Positions 1 to 10,333 of a DNA stretch of 64,000 bases are shown piece after piece. The notes below the pieces were generated by a model, which searched no databases, was not told where the DNA came from, and worked only from the letters and a program-made list of their open reading frames with translations. The stretch is from Zerene cesonia. Its lineage: Eukaryota; Arthropoda; Insecta; Lepidoptera; Pieridae. The stretch lies in assembly GCF_012273895.1 (NCBI RefSeq), contig NW_024045135.1, forward strand, positions 1,302,001 through 1,366,000. Direction: 5' to 3'. A program made the translations under genes and the position numbers. The first letter of the stretch is position 1. Every line of letters begins with the position of its first letter.

Positions 1-964
1 GATGTTTATTTATTCTCTAGAGATAATTGTTTTAAAATAATTCAATAAATTCGAATGCAATTTTTTTTCAACGTGTATGCAATTTCATAAAGATACACTT
101 TGTTTATGAATTAACTCATGCTTTATACGAATACATGCTGTTTAATGTATAGATTTAATTTATAATACTGTAAGTAACGATATAACAAACGTTTCTTTTA
201 TTATTTATAAATGAATGCAAATCAAACCAGGCCCCAGCTTGTTTATGAAAAATAATGTACGTGACAAACATATTTAGAACAATAACATGTATCAAACATT
301 CACCAAATTATATTAAAATTTCATTGCCTCATACAAAATACCTCTAGAAACTACAACTTTCTAACTGATTTGAAACGCGATTTATTTATATCATTTTTAT
401 CGACATTTCAGTTAATCAATACGAGTTTAAATACGATCATTACGACTTTTTTTCTAAATCCATAATACTCGCATAAAATTACACTAGAGAAATGTAGAAA
501 AAAAGAAAGAATAAATAGCCCCCACCGATTTCCATAACTCCACCGTTCACTCTCAAAATTCTACGCAAAGCGAATACCGTGCTAAGAATCAGATTTCGTA
601 GTGGCACCAGAATTTCGCGTTCTGCGGTTTGCACGAACCGCAGGCTTTAAACATTGCCTCTAGCGCCGAGATTTCTCGAATTTTGACCGAGAACGAATTT
701 TAATTATCGGCAGCTTTAACTCAACTGCTGTTACTACGTAAAATGTACTTTATAGATCTGGATTCAATAAATGAAAACAGGAGATACCCCGTTAGGTCAT
801 TAGTTTCCTGATCTAATGCAAATGAAATAAACATTGTTAAGGTTTTAGAATTAGGAGAATATACATTGTGCATTGTTAACGTTCAATACGTACGTATAAT
901 TTGTAAACTGATTATGCTTCAAGATTAAGGAGAATGTACACTGTAATTCACCACATAACTGTAT
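1..964. other. AT-rich stretch without a gene
   Basis: No coding frame or RNA gene can be supported here. Bases 340-480 resemble 57531-57655 in the order of several short blocks (see findings). Bases 525-720 are less AT-rich than their surroundings but have stops in all frames, so no function is assigned. Confidence 0.6.
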
Positions 965-1305
965 AGAAGTAGTCGAGCACGCTTCGGCAAAAATTGGGCC
1001 AGCTCGCACCGGGGAGGTAGGTACCGTAGAAGACCGGCGTGAAATAGCATATTGCTGTGTTTCGTTCGGTGAGTGGGCGGGCCGGAGGCCCACATCCTTT
1101 TCCTTTCCCTTCCCAGTCCTTTCCTTTATTCCTCTCGGCAATCTTTTCCTTATCCCTTTCCACCTTGAAATCGGCAATCCATTGGTCAAGTCAAGGTAAT
1201 GTCTGCAATTGACCTTACACCTCGCCAAATGTTAATGGGCAGTTGTAGCGCTTACCATCAGGCGACCCACCAGCTCCATTGCCGACGGTCACATAAAAAA
1301 AAAAA
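965..1305 (+). mobile_element. GC-rich LINE-tailed retroposon (family B), near full length
   Basis: This is a ~340-bp GC-rich unit in AT-rich DNA. It begins with GTAGTCGAGCACGCTTCGGC, passes through a long pyrimidine tract (about 1093-1160), and ends TTACCATCAGGCGACCCACC... followed by ACAT and an A-run (1294-1305). At least fifteen full or partial copies recur in this window in both orientations. The A-tail and the frequent loss of the head show spread by retroposition. The tail resembles the 3' ends of lepidopteran CR1/Jockey-type LINEs; this is inference from memory. The head is not a recognisable tRNA, so it may be an unusual SINE or a short LINE derivative. Both strands have open frames here, but these are repeat shadows. 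Confidence 0.8.
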
Positions 1306-1309
1306 TAAG

Positions 1310-1440
1310 TCAGTCACAAACCGGTATTCGAACCCGCATCATTTTACCAAACCGTAGCAACGCCTAACGTCTCCGCCACCCGTGATGCAGCCTCAGCAAT
1401 CGACTTACTTCTACTCTTTTAGTTTTCATGTTCCTAAGAG
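1310..1440 (-). mobile_element. tRNA-derived SINE (family F)
   Basis: Read on the minus strand, a leader containing AAAAGAGTAGAAGTAAGTCG and TTGCTGAGG is followed by a class-II-tRNA-like head (GTGGCGGAGACGTTAGGCG), then GCTACGGTTTGG and a B-box-like GCGGGTTCGAATACC (1322-1336). The block GGCGTTGCTACGGTTTGG is shared with the copy at 38448, and the leader is shared with the copies at 38890 and 45355. This marks a dispersed SINE family rather than a working tRNA gene. Confidence 0.65.
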
Positions 1441-2720
1441 ACACGCATATTTAAAATTGTTTTTCCGAATACGAAATACCCGAAGATTGATTGATTTTAT
1501 TGCTTAGAAGCCGATAAGAGAAAGAACTTTAACAATACGACATGCCCTCTTGAAAAGTTTTTTATCTACTGCTCACAAAAAGGCCCATTTATTAAGTTAA
1601 TCAATTATTATACATTATATATATTCGCCAACGGCTGCGCGGGTCATCAAACGAAAATATATACAGTTCTTGGGTTTTTTCGGGGAAATATATATACATC
1701 TAAATAATTCAAAATTTTTGACAAGCCACCAAATCGCCTCGTAAAAACCATTCCTTTCCCCACAAAGAACAAAAGAATCTTTGGATTTCGACACCTTCGA
1801 TAAGAGCTGATTCCGTGCATTGGTTACAATTATATTTAATAGCTGGAGGGACGGACCCTTGCCCATTTGACGTGACCTCATTCCATTGTCTTTGCTCTAT
1901 CGGCTCAAACCATGACATTGTGTAATTGTCTATGCAAAGATAGCTATGTTTTGCTTGTATGATAGCATGTTACTTTTTATTATATGGTGGGGATTTTTTG
2001 TGTGTGATTTGAATGATATTTGGGAAATTTTCACAATTTTGAAGAAAGTATAATACAGTTTATGTGACGAGAAAATAAATTTATATAAGTTTTTAACTGT
2101 GATCAATTTTTTTCTATTTTTCTTTTTATTTCTCAACTTTTTAATTGTTTTGAAATTGTTCGAAAATATCTATAAGGTTCTCAAATCGTTTCGTTTTATA
2201 TAAACTGATGTAGAGACCTTTCGGCATCCATTGTTTTATATTTTACACAACTGTTTAAATTTTTCTTCACTTCTGTTTGGTGCCAAATAAAGGTAAGTCA
2301 CTCTATCTCAAATCTATGTCTTTACTGTCCACAAGGTCGAAATTTACCTGAATCCGATTACGCAACTAACATTTTTTGAAACCGTGAAGTAGTTCCTCAG
2401 ATCAGCGCGTTCAAACAGACTTAACTTAAGCCATATAGATTATGGACATCTATGTAATATAAAAGAAAGTGGTGTTAGTTTCACTATTTATAACTCAAGA
2501 ACGGCTACAGCGATTGTTTTGAAATTTGGTACAAAATTAGACCAAAGAAAGGATAAAGGAAGAAAGGATAAAGATTAAAAAATAAATATGATAAAAACTA
2601 GTTTTATTCTGAAAATTCCACGGGAACCGGAGCAATGTCGGGGAAGCTCTGGGTTTGTATATTCTTTTCTTCTAAGACGCGAGCGTTGCCGCGGGCATAA
2701 AGCAAGTTGTAAGTCCTACT
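1441..2720. other. AT-rich stretch without a gene
   Basis: Nothing is recognisable apart from homopolymer T/A runs near 2100-2160. Open frames here (for example on the minus strand at 1615-1918 and 1930-2136) are low-complexity AT translations without domain features. Confidence 0.6.
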
Positions 2721-2932
2721 TCCTACTAATATTATATACGCGAAAGTATGCAAGTATGGATGGATGTTAAATATATGGATGTTTGTAACGCTTCCACGCA
2801 AAAACTGCTGAACCGATTGCAATCGTATTTGGTACGTTAATAGCTGGACAACTGGAGTAACATATAGATTATCGTAATGTCTTGATATTCCTACGGGATA
2901 CAGTCTTACGCGGGTAAAACCGCGGGGTGCAT
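2721..2932 (+). mobile_element. Lep1-type Helitron-like element (family A)
   Basis: It starts TCCTACTAATATTATATACG and continues with CGCAAAAACTGCTGAACCGATTGCAAT. It ends with CGCGGGTAAAACCGCG (a small hairpin) and GGGTGC, close to the expected 3' CTAG, which is lost here. A 5' TC, a 3' hairpin and a CTAG end are the hallmarks of non-autonomous Helitrons, and in Lepidoptera this is the Lep1-like group (established knowledge). It encodes no protein. Confidence 0.8.
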
Positions 2933-3210
2933 TTATTATTTTACATTAGCGACTGTCCTTGATGTGCTTTACTATACTGCCCTGCATAGGAAGTGTCGGC
3001 TTCTGCGATTGTATCTTTATTTTATAGGACAGGACTAAAGAGGCCATGCAAAATCGAGAATAGAATTTTTATCGCGTTTTATCTTGTTATATTAAAGGCG
3101 TGTTAATGCATGGAACGTATTATATACGTATATGGACGTAAACATGAATCTTTGTTATTAAAGCAGAATAATCGACTGGTTACCTCTTTATCATCAGCCC
3201 TATCTTTTCT

Positions 3211-3371
3211 AACATTATAAAGCTGAAGAGTTTGTTTCTTTGAACACACTAATCTTAGGAACTACTGGTTCGATTTGAAAAATTATTTCACTGTTAGATA
3301 GCCCATTTATTGAGGAAGGCTATATCCCTATAGGCTATTTACTTAGGCTAAGGCGGGGCTGACTGCTAGTA
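3211..3371 (+). mobile_element. Helitron-like element (family E)
   Basis: It runs from AACATTATAAAGCTGAAGAG, through GGAACTACTGGTTCGATTTG and CCCATTTATTGAGGAAG, to a terminal CTAG. A second copy at 17868-18013 shares all these blocks, and its 3' end retains the GC-rich GGCGTAGCCGGGGAGG before CTAG. Confidence 0.7.
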
Positions 3372-3380
3372 TATTATGTA

Positions 3381-3565
3381 TTTTTTTTATATAGGGCAAT
3401 TGAGATGGTAGTTTGCCTAAGTAAGTATTTACCACCTTCCATGAACATTCAGCAGTGGAGGTAGTGTCTATGCGAATGCGCTGCTCGCTTTAAAGGGGTA
3501 AGGGATACAAAAGGTACAACTGAAAAGAAGGAGTAGATTGAAAAGGTTGAGGAAAGGATGGGCCT
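3381..3565 (-). mobile_element. Degraded family B retroposon
   Basis: A T-run (complement of the A-tail) leads into TATAGGGCAATTGAGATGG, ACCACCTTCCATGAACATTC, GTCTATGCGAATGCGCTGC and a purine-rich tract. These match the order of blocks in intact family B copies with many substitutions, so this is an old copy. Confidence 0.55.
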
Positions 3566-3574
3566 TCGAAAGAA

Positions 3575-3640
3575 TGTATGTTCCCACTGCAGAGTCTTGG
3601 GCCTCCTATAAGGGTTCAGGCCAACTGGTAAGATTTGGGT
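3575..3640 (-). mobile_element. Fragment of LINE-like repeat family G
   Basis: TTCCCACTGCAGAGTC, GGGCCTCCTATAAGG and GTTCAGGCCA are the reverse complement of the 3' half of the repeat at 30312-30483. It abuts a degraded family B copy, so two repeats of different type are joined here. Confidence 0.5.
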
Positions 3641-3680
3641 AACATCTTACATTAGATCCAGAAGTTTGGGGTGTAGATCG

Positions 3681-3703
3681 TACATACATACATACATACA
3701 TAC
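3681..3703. repeat. (ACAT)n microsatellite
   Basis: Tandem CATA/ACAT units, about five and a half copies, sit at the end of the preceding family G fragment. Confidence 0.85.
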
Positions 3704-3865
3704 GCTCGAAAAGCCTTATCAATTGCAGCATCAAAAAAATACAAACTAATACATATTCCTGACAGTTGTAAAAATGCTCCTGTTTAATCTTTACAAATAA
3801 TTAATATCCTACTTATAATTATTTAATTTAAGAAATCATTTTTATAAAGTATTGTAATTCCAACT

Positions 3866-4060
3866 AACATTATAAATGAGATAGAAACACTGTCTGTTTG
3901 TCTCTTCTGTACGCCTTAACCACTCAAACGATTTTGATGAAATTTGGCACATGCATAGTTTGAGACCAGAAAAAGGATAGCTTTTATAGAAATCATATGC
4001 AACGGGAACTACTCTAATCTACACCTTTACGACGCAGACGAAGCCAAAGCGGAAAGCTAG
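3866..4060 (+). mobile_element. Degraded Helitron-like element
   Basis: The order of blocks is ACATTATAAATGAGA, TACGCCTTAACCACTCAAACG, GATGAAATTTGGCAC, a purine-rich stretch, GACGAAGCC and AAAGCTAG, with the CTAG end intact. This matches the general plan of the lepidopteran Helitron-like group, though the sequence is diverged from families A and D. Confidence 0.6.
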
Positions 4061-4230
4061 ACCGAGACTAGACAATAAGTTACGAAGCATCTGCAGCGTA
4101 CAGACTATAAAGTAGTATCTGAATGTCACGAGCCTGATGCACCCATAAATTATAATGCGTGATTGTGACAAGCTGTGACAAATGACAATCTAGCTAAGAT
4201 TCGTATCAAATGTTCGCTGGTTTATTAAAT

Positions 4231-4430
4231 ACTAGCTGCGCCCCGCTATTTCACCCGCGTAAGTCCGTATCCCGTAGGAATATCGGTATAAAAGTTACCT
4301 ATATGTTATTCCAGTTGTTCCAGTTGTCTATGTACCAAATTTCATTGCAATCGGTTCAGTAGTCTTTGCGTGAAAGATCAACAAACATACACACATCCTT
4401 ACAAACTTTCGCAGTTATAATATAAGTAGG
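4231..4430 (-). mobile_element. Lep1-type Helitron-like element (family A)
   Basis: Read on the plus strand it begins ACTAGCTGCGCCCCGCTATT, then CCCGCGTAAGTCCGTATCCC and GTAGGAATATCGG, and ends ACAAACTTTCGCAGTTATAA with TAAGTAGG. It is near full length, and its CTAG end is preserved at 4232-4235. Confidence 0.85.
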
Positions 4431-4970
4431 AAGTAGGATTATAATATCTATCTTATACAAAATTAATATGTCACATTGTATAGCTATACCCTGTCTTATC
4501 GTATGCAAAATTCGGTAGGAACATTTTTCTCATGATCTTTCTTATATCAATGCATGAAATTGCAAATGACCTTTGTTTTAAATTGATGGATTACTGGAAT
4601 AAATATAATGTAACTCGCCTTGATTTCGGAGCATATTTATAATAACTCTTTTCAAATTTTCATAATAACACTTTTGAAATAGCTCTATAATTCGATTAAA
4701 AATCCCTACTTAAAGTCAATCACAGATAAAATGCACGACGGTGAATATAATGGTATGGTTGTGTTTTGTTTTCAATGTATTTATGGTTAGTTAAAGCAGA
4801 GACCTTGTTGTAAACCTTCAAGAAAGGTTATATAGAAGTATTAAAATGCTTGTAGATAACTTTATATGTGTATAAATTTTTATACTTTACCTTACAACAA
4901 GGTCATAGATTAAAGAATCACAAATGTAAAACGTCTCTCGTACTTTTTAATGCTTTAAAAATATTGTTAA

Positions 4971-5565
4971 ACTAGCTACGCCCTGCGGTTTCACCCCAGT
5001 AAGTCGGCTTCCCGTAGGAATATTGGGATAAAAATTTGCCTTTATATTATTTCAGTTGTCTAGCAGTCTACGTACCAAATATCATTGCAATCGGTTCAGT
5101 AGTTTTTACGTGAAAGAGCAACAAATACACACACATCCTTACAAACTTTCGCATTTTTTTTATGTCATAACGGGCAACTGAGCTTCGAGTGGTTCGCCTG
5201 CTGGTTTTTTTTTATGTTATGTCATAGCGGGCAACTGAGCTGGTGGTTCGCCTGATGGTAAGCGATCACCACCGCCCATGAACATTCGCAAAGGTCTACC
5301 TCTACGAATGTGCTGCCCGCTTGTATGGGATAAGGGAAAAGGAAAGGATTAAAGGCTGGAAAGAAGGAATGGACTGGGATGGGTGAGGAAAAGGAAATGG
5401 GCCTCCGGCTCCCCCACTCACCGTACGAAACACAGTGGCATGCCACTATTTCACGCCGGTTTTCTGTGGTGGTGTGGTACTTCCCCGGTGCGAGCTGGCC
5501 CAATTCGTGCCGAAGCGTGCTCGACTCCCACAATAAAATACACACATTTATAATATTAGTAGGAT
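4971..5565 (-). mobile_element. Lep1-type Helitron-like element, split by a nested retroposon
   Basis: The left part (4971-5154) runs from CTAGCTACGCCCTGCGG to ACAAACTTTCGCAT. The missing terminal piece, CATTTATAATATTAGTAGGAT, reappears at about 5544-5565 after a family B insertion. Intact copies in this window (for example 41590-41787) have these two parts adjacent. Confidence 0.8.
5155..5532 (-). mobile_element. Two tandem family B retroposons (one ~55 bp, one near full length)
   Basis: The first T-run and ATGTCATAACGGGCAACTGAG (5155-5205) is a very short 5'-truncated copy. A second T-run then starts a near-complete copy (5206-5532) ending CGAAGCGTGCTCGACTCCCAC. Both lie inside the Helitron-like element. 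CATTT may be the target duplication (near 5152 and 5544), but it is too short to be certain. Confidence 0.75.
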
Positions 5566-5569
5566 AGGA

Positions 5570-6696
5570 TGCACACAGAAGGGCGTGGTGTCGTTTACCA
5601 AAATGTAGGATATTTCGCTTCCATTACGAACTTAATTAAAGGGTTTTTGTGCTTTAATTAAAGAATTTTGTTTTCACTACAGTGCTAGATTTTCGGAGCA
5701 CATTTCATGAAGCGGTCCAAATAAAAAGGCATCTGCATAGTGACACAGATTCCACAGTAAAAAAAATGGAACACGATCATTTATTACACTAGCAGTAATA
5801 TTTAGTTGTTTAAATAATATAAGAACTCACTTATTCTATTCATTTAAAGATGTTATGCATTATTACGTTTCTCTTGTCTTGCTTCGAATTGATTACCGCC
5901 TGCTCTTTAAATTTGGTTGAATTGTTTGATACCTATTTCTACTGCTACTGCGATGTACTTAGCTATAAGGTTAGGTTGAGTTTGATTTAATTAAAAATTT
6001 GAATTTGAATCACTCCGCTGCGACCTAAAAGATGGAAAAATACACAAACACACATCCTACCACTTCAGTTGCCCACTATTACATAAAGGGCAAAGATATT
6101 CCAATAGTTCCTCAGATAAGCGCACGATTAAAATTGTTTACATTGAAATATATTAACTGGCACCGAAATTACAATTTATTCTATTTCGGAAAATGTGTTT
6201 CAATTCAGTTAACCAAAACATTTTTCCGCGAAATACGACGAGATCAATATAGTCATTCTCGTAGTTGCTAACCGATTTTTTGTATCAAAATATCGTGATA
6301 CGTTTTATTGTACACGATAAAACTGTCGTCATAAAGCGCGTGTGGGGAAAAATATATTATCGGCCGGTGACATTTCATTCTACGTATAAATTGTTTCAGG
6401 GACTAATAATGTACGTGAACTAAGACTGCAGTAGCTTTAGATTATAGATTTACGGTCTTATTTATAAAAATAGCCTATCGTTCTTTTAAACACATATAGT
6501 TTAAAGTGTAGTTGCTTTATGACGTTTGATAAAATTGTTTATTCATTAAGGTTCTTTAGCTAAAATGTCGCTATAATTTGTTTATAGTCCAATTCTAAGC
6601 CAGGAATCGAGCACACTGATTTGATAAAAAACCAGGACATGAATAATTACTCATTGATTATGTAGAGACATATTAGAGACTTAAATGCCCGATTGG
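5570..6696. other. AT-rich stretch without a gene
   Basis: No repeat or gene is recognised. A 79-codon frame at 6032-6271 (plus strand) has no recognisable domain, no conserved motif and ordinary local composition, so I do not call it a gene. Confidence 0.55.
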
Positions 6697-7014
6697 TTTT
6701 TTTTACGTCATAGTTGACAAAGGAACTGGTGGGTCGCCGGATGGTAAGCGCTACACCACCGCTCATGAACGTTTGAAGAGGCGTAAGGTTGATTGTAGAC
6801 CTCACGCCTCTACAAATCGATTGCTGACTTCAAGCTGGAAAGGGATTTAGAAAAGATTGACAAGAGGCTCTGTCAATCCTTTCTGAATCCCTGGCTCCCC
6901 CACTCAACGAACGAAACACAGCAGTATGATATTTCACGCCGGTTCACTGTGTGGGTGTGGTACTTCCCCGGTGCGAGCTGGTTCAATTCGTGCCGAATCG
7001 TGCTCGGCTACCAA
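6697..7014 (-). mobile_element. Family B retroposon, near full length
   Basis: T-run, ACGTCATAGTTGACAAAGG, GTAAGCGCTACACCACCGC, GAGGCGTAAGG, purine tract, CCCCCACTCAACGAACGAAA, GGTGCGAGCTGG, TGCTCGGCTACCA: these are the complete family B blocks in order. It carries the 'GAGGCGTAAGG' middle (subtype 1), unlike the copy at 5206-5532. Confidence 0.8.
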
Positions 7015-8291
7015 ATATAAAACTTGTTGAACATCACATAAAAAGAAACGTGCTCCCGCAATGAAAATCACAGTTCTTATTTTAAATATTCATATCAAAT
7101 TGCGTTTAAATCCATCCTGTATACACTGTAAAAAGAAAAATTAATTAAGTATTGTTCGAGTAAATAAACGAAGTCTTCCAATTTCATGAAATTAATAACT
7201 TTGTCGCTCATAGCAGAATGATTGAGTATTGTCATACAATTAATTATTGTTCATACATAACCTTCTTATTATTTATTGTAAACATAGAAACTAATCTCAT
7301 ACAATGTGTCAACAACTCCACGAAGTAATACGGATAATAGAGGCAATATTCTTGGTAATCCTTTAATTGATAAATCCATACATCCACTACCAACGGTCTT
7401 GTTCATACAATGTTACAACAACATCATTATGTTTGTCAGATCCAATTCTTTTATTTATTTTAATATTTAAAAATTTTATTTATATCAATTATTAATGCGT
7501 TTGGTTATTTGTTGGAGACAACAAAATCTTTGAGCTCGTATAAACTATAAAGGTCTATATTTATTGTACATATTTGGGAAAAATTAGCTTGGTATTGGCA
7601 ATAATTTGATTTGATTTAAAAAATTCCGTTGTAGTTTTATATTCATAAAAATCGGCATACCGACTCGTTCAGCGATTTCTGCTTCATAGTTCAAGATATA
7701 GTCCTCGCCTAGAAGAAAAATTTACCCTGTATATCACTTACAGCATACTTAGTATAGTGGTTGTACTTGACTGTAGAATCATGGTGATAGAACTATGGTA
7801 TCTTTGGTCCTATCAACTAATGCTAAAAACTATAACCAATGCTCACAAAACAATCGTTCTACAAACAATTTCGTTATAAACTCCAGTTATATTACAATAA
7901 TACTAACCTTTACAGATTTCAGTTGTATTTAAATAAATTGCAATTTTTTTCCATATCTTTCTCAGTTGTAGCTAAATCGGTTTCAAAGCCCTTTAATTAC
8001 TGATTATCTTTAATACATAGAATAGAAGCAATGAACAATTGAAAATCAATTCAATTCAAAAAGTGAAAATCACGTTTCCATGTCGCCATCAGTTGCTGAA
8101 CACTGCTCGTGTGCAGTTTTAAAATTCGTATCAGATCTCGCAAGCGCCTCGTTAAGTTTTTACTAGTGAGAGCAATTACTCTAGTTTTTTGTCGTGAAAA
8201 CTTCTCATCGATGCGATACCTGGGAAATGTACACGGGGATAAGGTTACAATCGATCGTTTGATGAGTGTTTCTTAGATTTCATCATTTCAA
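7015..8291. other. AT-rich stretch without a gene
   Basis: No coding frame, RNA gene or repeat family is recognised. Bases 8080-8170 are slightly GC-richer but stop-rich. Confidence 0.55.
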
Positions 8292-8599
8292 TAGGTGGGA
8301 CGCCTGATGGTAAGCGCTACCACCGCCAATAAACATTTGGAGAGGCATAAGTTCCATTGCAGACCTTACGCCTCCACAAATGGATTGCCGACTTTTTGGG
8401 AAGGAATTAAGAAAGGATTGGCGACAGGAATAAAGGAAAGGTCTGGGAAGGGTAAGGAAAAGGATATGAGCCTCCGGCTCCCCCATTCACCGAACGAAAC
8501 ACAGCAGAATGTTATTTTACGCCAGTCTTCTGTGGGAGTGTGGTAGTTCCCCGGTGCGAGCTGGCCCAATTTGTGCCGAAGCGTGCTCGACTACCACAT
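8292..8599 (-). mobile_element. Family B retroposon, tail lost
   Basis: It begins at AGGTGGGACGCCTGATGG, so the A-tail and last ~20 bases are missing, and ends GCGTGCTCGACTACCACAT. The internal blocks closely match 59975-60317. The open frames on both strands here exist only because the repeat is GC-rich. Confidence 0.8.
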
Positions 8600-8977
8600 A
8601 ATATAAAAAGATGATCCTAGGAGAGGTATCATAGGTATCCGTTCCATCATACGCTCATACCACATTAAGCTGTCCTCTGCAGGTTTACTTTTCTGTAGTA
8701 TTAAATCACATACAACACTGAAAAGTACATAATTATAACAATTCAGGCAACAGCATCTGCTACACCGTTACAATGATTTTCTGTATAAAAACTATTATTT
8801 CTAAAAACCTTTTAACGATAATACGTTGATGGAATTTCAAAATACGTTAAATAAAGCGGATTACAGACGTATAAAATCGACACTATTTTTCGCGTGAAGG
8901 GTGCAGTCAGACTGGTAGCAAGAATGCAAAATGAGTGTTGTAAAATAAAGAAAATTCTTGGTGTATTTATATATAAA

Positions 8978-9140
8978 CTAGCTGTCCGCCCACGGCTTCG
9001 CCCGCGTAGTCAAAACCCGTATGGCATATATCCTTTCTCAGTTCCCAAACTATCTTGTTACTAAATTTAATCAAATCGGCTCAGGCGAAGAAGCGAGAGA
9101 TAGACAGAGCTACTTTCACATTTATAATATTAGTAGGGAT
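8978..9140 (-). mobile_element. Helitron-like element (family D)
   Basis: It starts CTAGCTGTCCGCCCACGGC with the TTCGCCCGCGT hairpin block, continues with AATCAAATCGGCTCAGGCG, and ends ACATTTATAATATTAGTAGGG. It has the same terminal logic as family A but a different body with a GACAGA tract. Confidence 0.75.
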
Positions 9141-9650
9141 TATAGATGACGGTTGGTCGTTGACCTGTCTTCGGGCGAAATGATAGAGCATTTTAAGACG
9201 AACAATAGACGATAACCAACAAAAAATTAAAAGAATCGAGCTTTCCATGCGTGATGCCATGTCAAAAAAAAAGTTTAATTTTTATTTATATATAGGAATT
9301 ATGTTATTATTAAATCCCGTTTTTCTTTAGACGCTTTTTCCCTAGTTTATCGCGCTATGCCAGCGGCCGGACTGCCGGACTTTAGGGCGTTTCCCACTAA
9401 AACAGAAACCAATATGGACTCAAATAAAACCTCAGTCGAAACATTTAAACTGACTTGCTTTCAAACAACGTGTTAGCAAAACACGAACTAGTTTTAACTA
9501 ACATTCAATTTAGTTACAACTCGTTTTAACAAAGGCAGGTTAGAACTAGTTTTAACTAGAAAAATAAACGCATTCTTATCAACGGGCTTGTCCTGTATTA
9601 TACAGTTTACACATGTATTTTAACGATAACAAATACATATTAACTGTGTA
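9141..9650. other. Intergenic, with a short repeated motif
   Basis: There is no gene. The 14-mer AACTAGTTTTAACT occurs twice (near 9486 and 9544), and related TTTTAACAAAGGCAGGTT lies between the copies. ACAAAGGCAGGTT also occurs near 29740, which suggests a dispersed but unrecognised repeat. Confidence 0.45.
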
Positions 9651-9853
9651 CTACTAATATTATAAATGGGAAAATTTGTAAGGATGGGTGTAGGTATGTT
9701 TGTTACTCTTTCACGCAAAAACCACTAAACCGATTGCGATAAAATTTAGTACGTAGATAGCTGGACAACTGAAATAACACATAAGCTTCTTTTTATCCCG
9801 ATAATCCTACGGGATACATACTTACGCGAGTAAAACCACGGGGCGCAGATAGT
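9651..9853 (+). mobile_element. Lep1-type Helitron-like element (family A)
   Basis: It runs from CTACTAATATTATAAATGGG, through TCTTTCACGCAAAAACCAC and CCCGATAATCCTACGGGATAC, to AACCACGGGGCGCAGATAG (the CTAG end has become ATAG). It is near full length. Confidence 0.85.
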
Positions 9854-10080
9854 ACTATACATTAGTTGGTATATTCCTTATTATTGTAACAAATATTATA
9901 AAAAGGAATCGCTAAGATTTCTTATATCTTCTTGACGGATTTACAAATCCTTTACCATTAGAAAGGTATATCTTTACATCTTGGGCTTTACTATTTTGTT
10001 ATTTTTTCCATTCTGGTTCAATCCAACAAGTGCCTATTGTGCCAATGTGTATAGACACAGATATGATTTTAATTCTTGAA

Positions 10081-10187
10081 AGTTGTGTAACTCCTGGCTT
10101 GGTCCAAGATGCTCTAATGAACTATAAAGTATCACATCCCCGCATTGCGTTTAATTAGGACATCTTGGACCAAAGCAGTCGTGTAAT
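10081..10187. repeat. Long imperfect hairpin flanked by a short direct repeat
   Basis: The arms (about 10097-10119 and 10154-10176) contain TTGGTCCAAGATG and its perfect complement CATCTTGGACCAA. With flanking bases they make a ~22-24-bp stem with one mismatch and one wobble around a ~35-nt loop. AGTTGTGTAA and AGTCGTGTAA (9 of 10 identical) flank it. It could be a small foldback element or a pre-miRNA-like hairpin; sequence alone does not decide. Confidence 0.6.
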
Positions 10188-10258
10188 TACAGTGGAACTT
10201 GACTGCAGGTAAGTTCTTAAATTATGCAATTATTGCTCCCGAAATGTATACCTTACCT

Positions 10259-10333
10259 GACCGCCTCATTGATACAGTGGTTAACGCATGAGCGTAGAAC
10301 CGAGGGGTCATGGGTTCAATTCCAGGTGGGTAG
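10259..10333 (+). mobile_element. tRNA-derived SINE head (family S)
   Basis: GACCGCCTCATTGATACAGT, GGTTAACGCATGAGC (A-box region), ACCGAGGGGTC and GGGTTCAATTCCAGGTGGG (B box) closely match the intact SINE at 15936-16145 in opposite orientation. Downstream of the head the tail is not alignable, so this copy is truncated or belongs to a different tail subtype. Confidence 0.75.

Noticed and set aside
851..1228. 125-codon minus-strand frame and a 71-codon overlapping frame
   Set aside because: They lie across a family B retroposon. Similar peptides appear at every family B copy (5.2, 8.3, 54.1, 60.0 kb) on either strand, so they reflect the repeat's GC content, not a gene.
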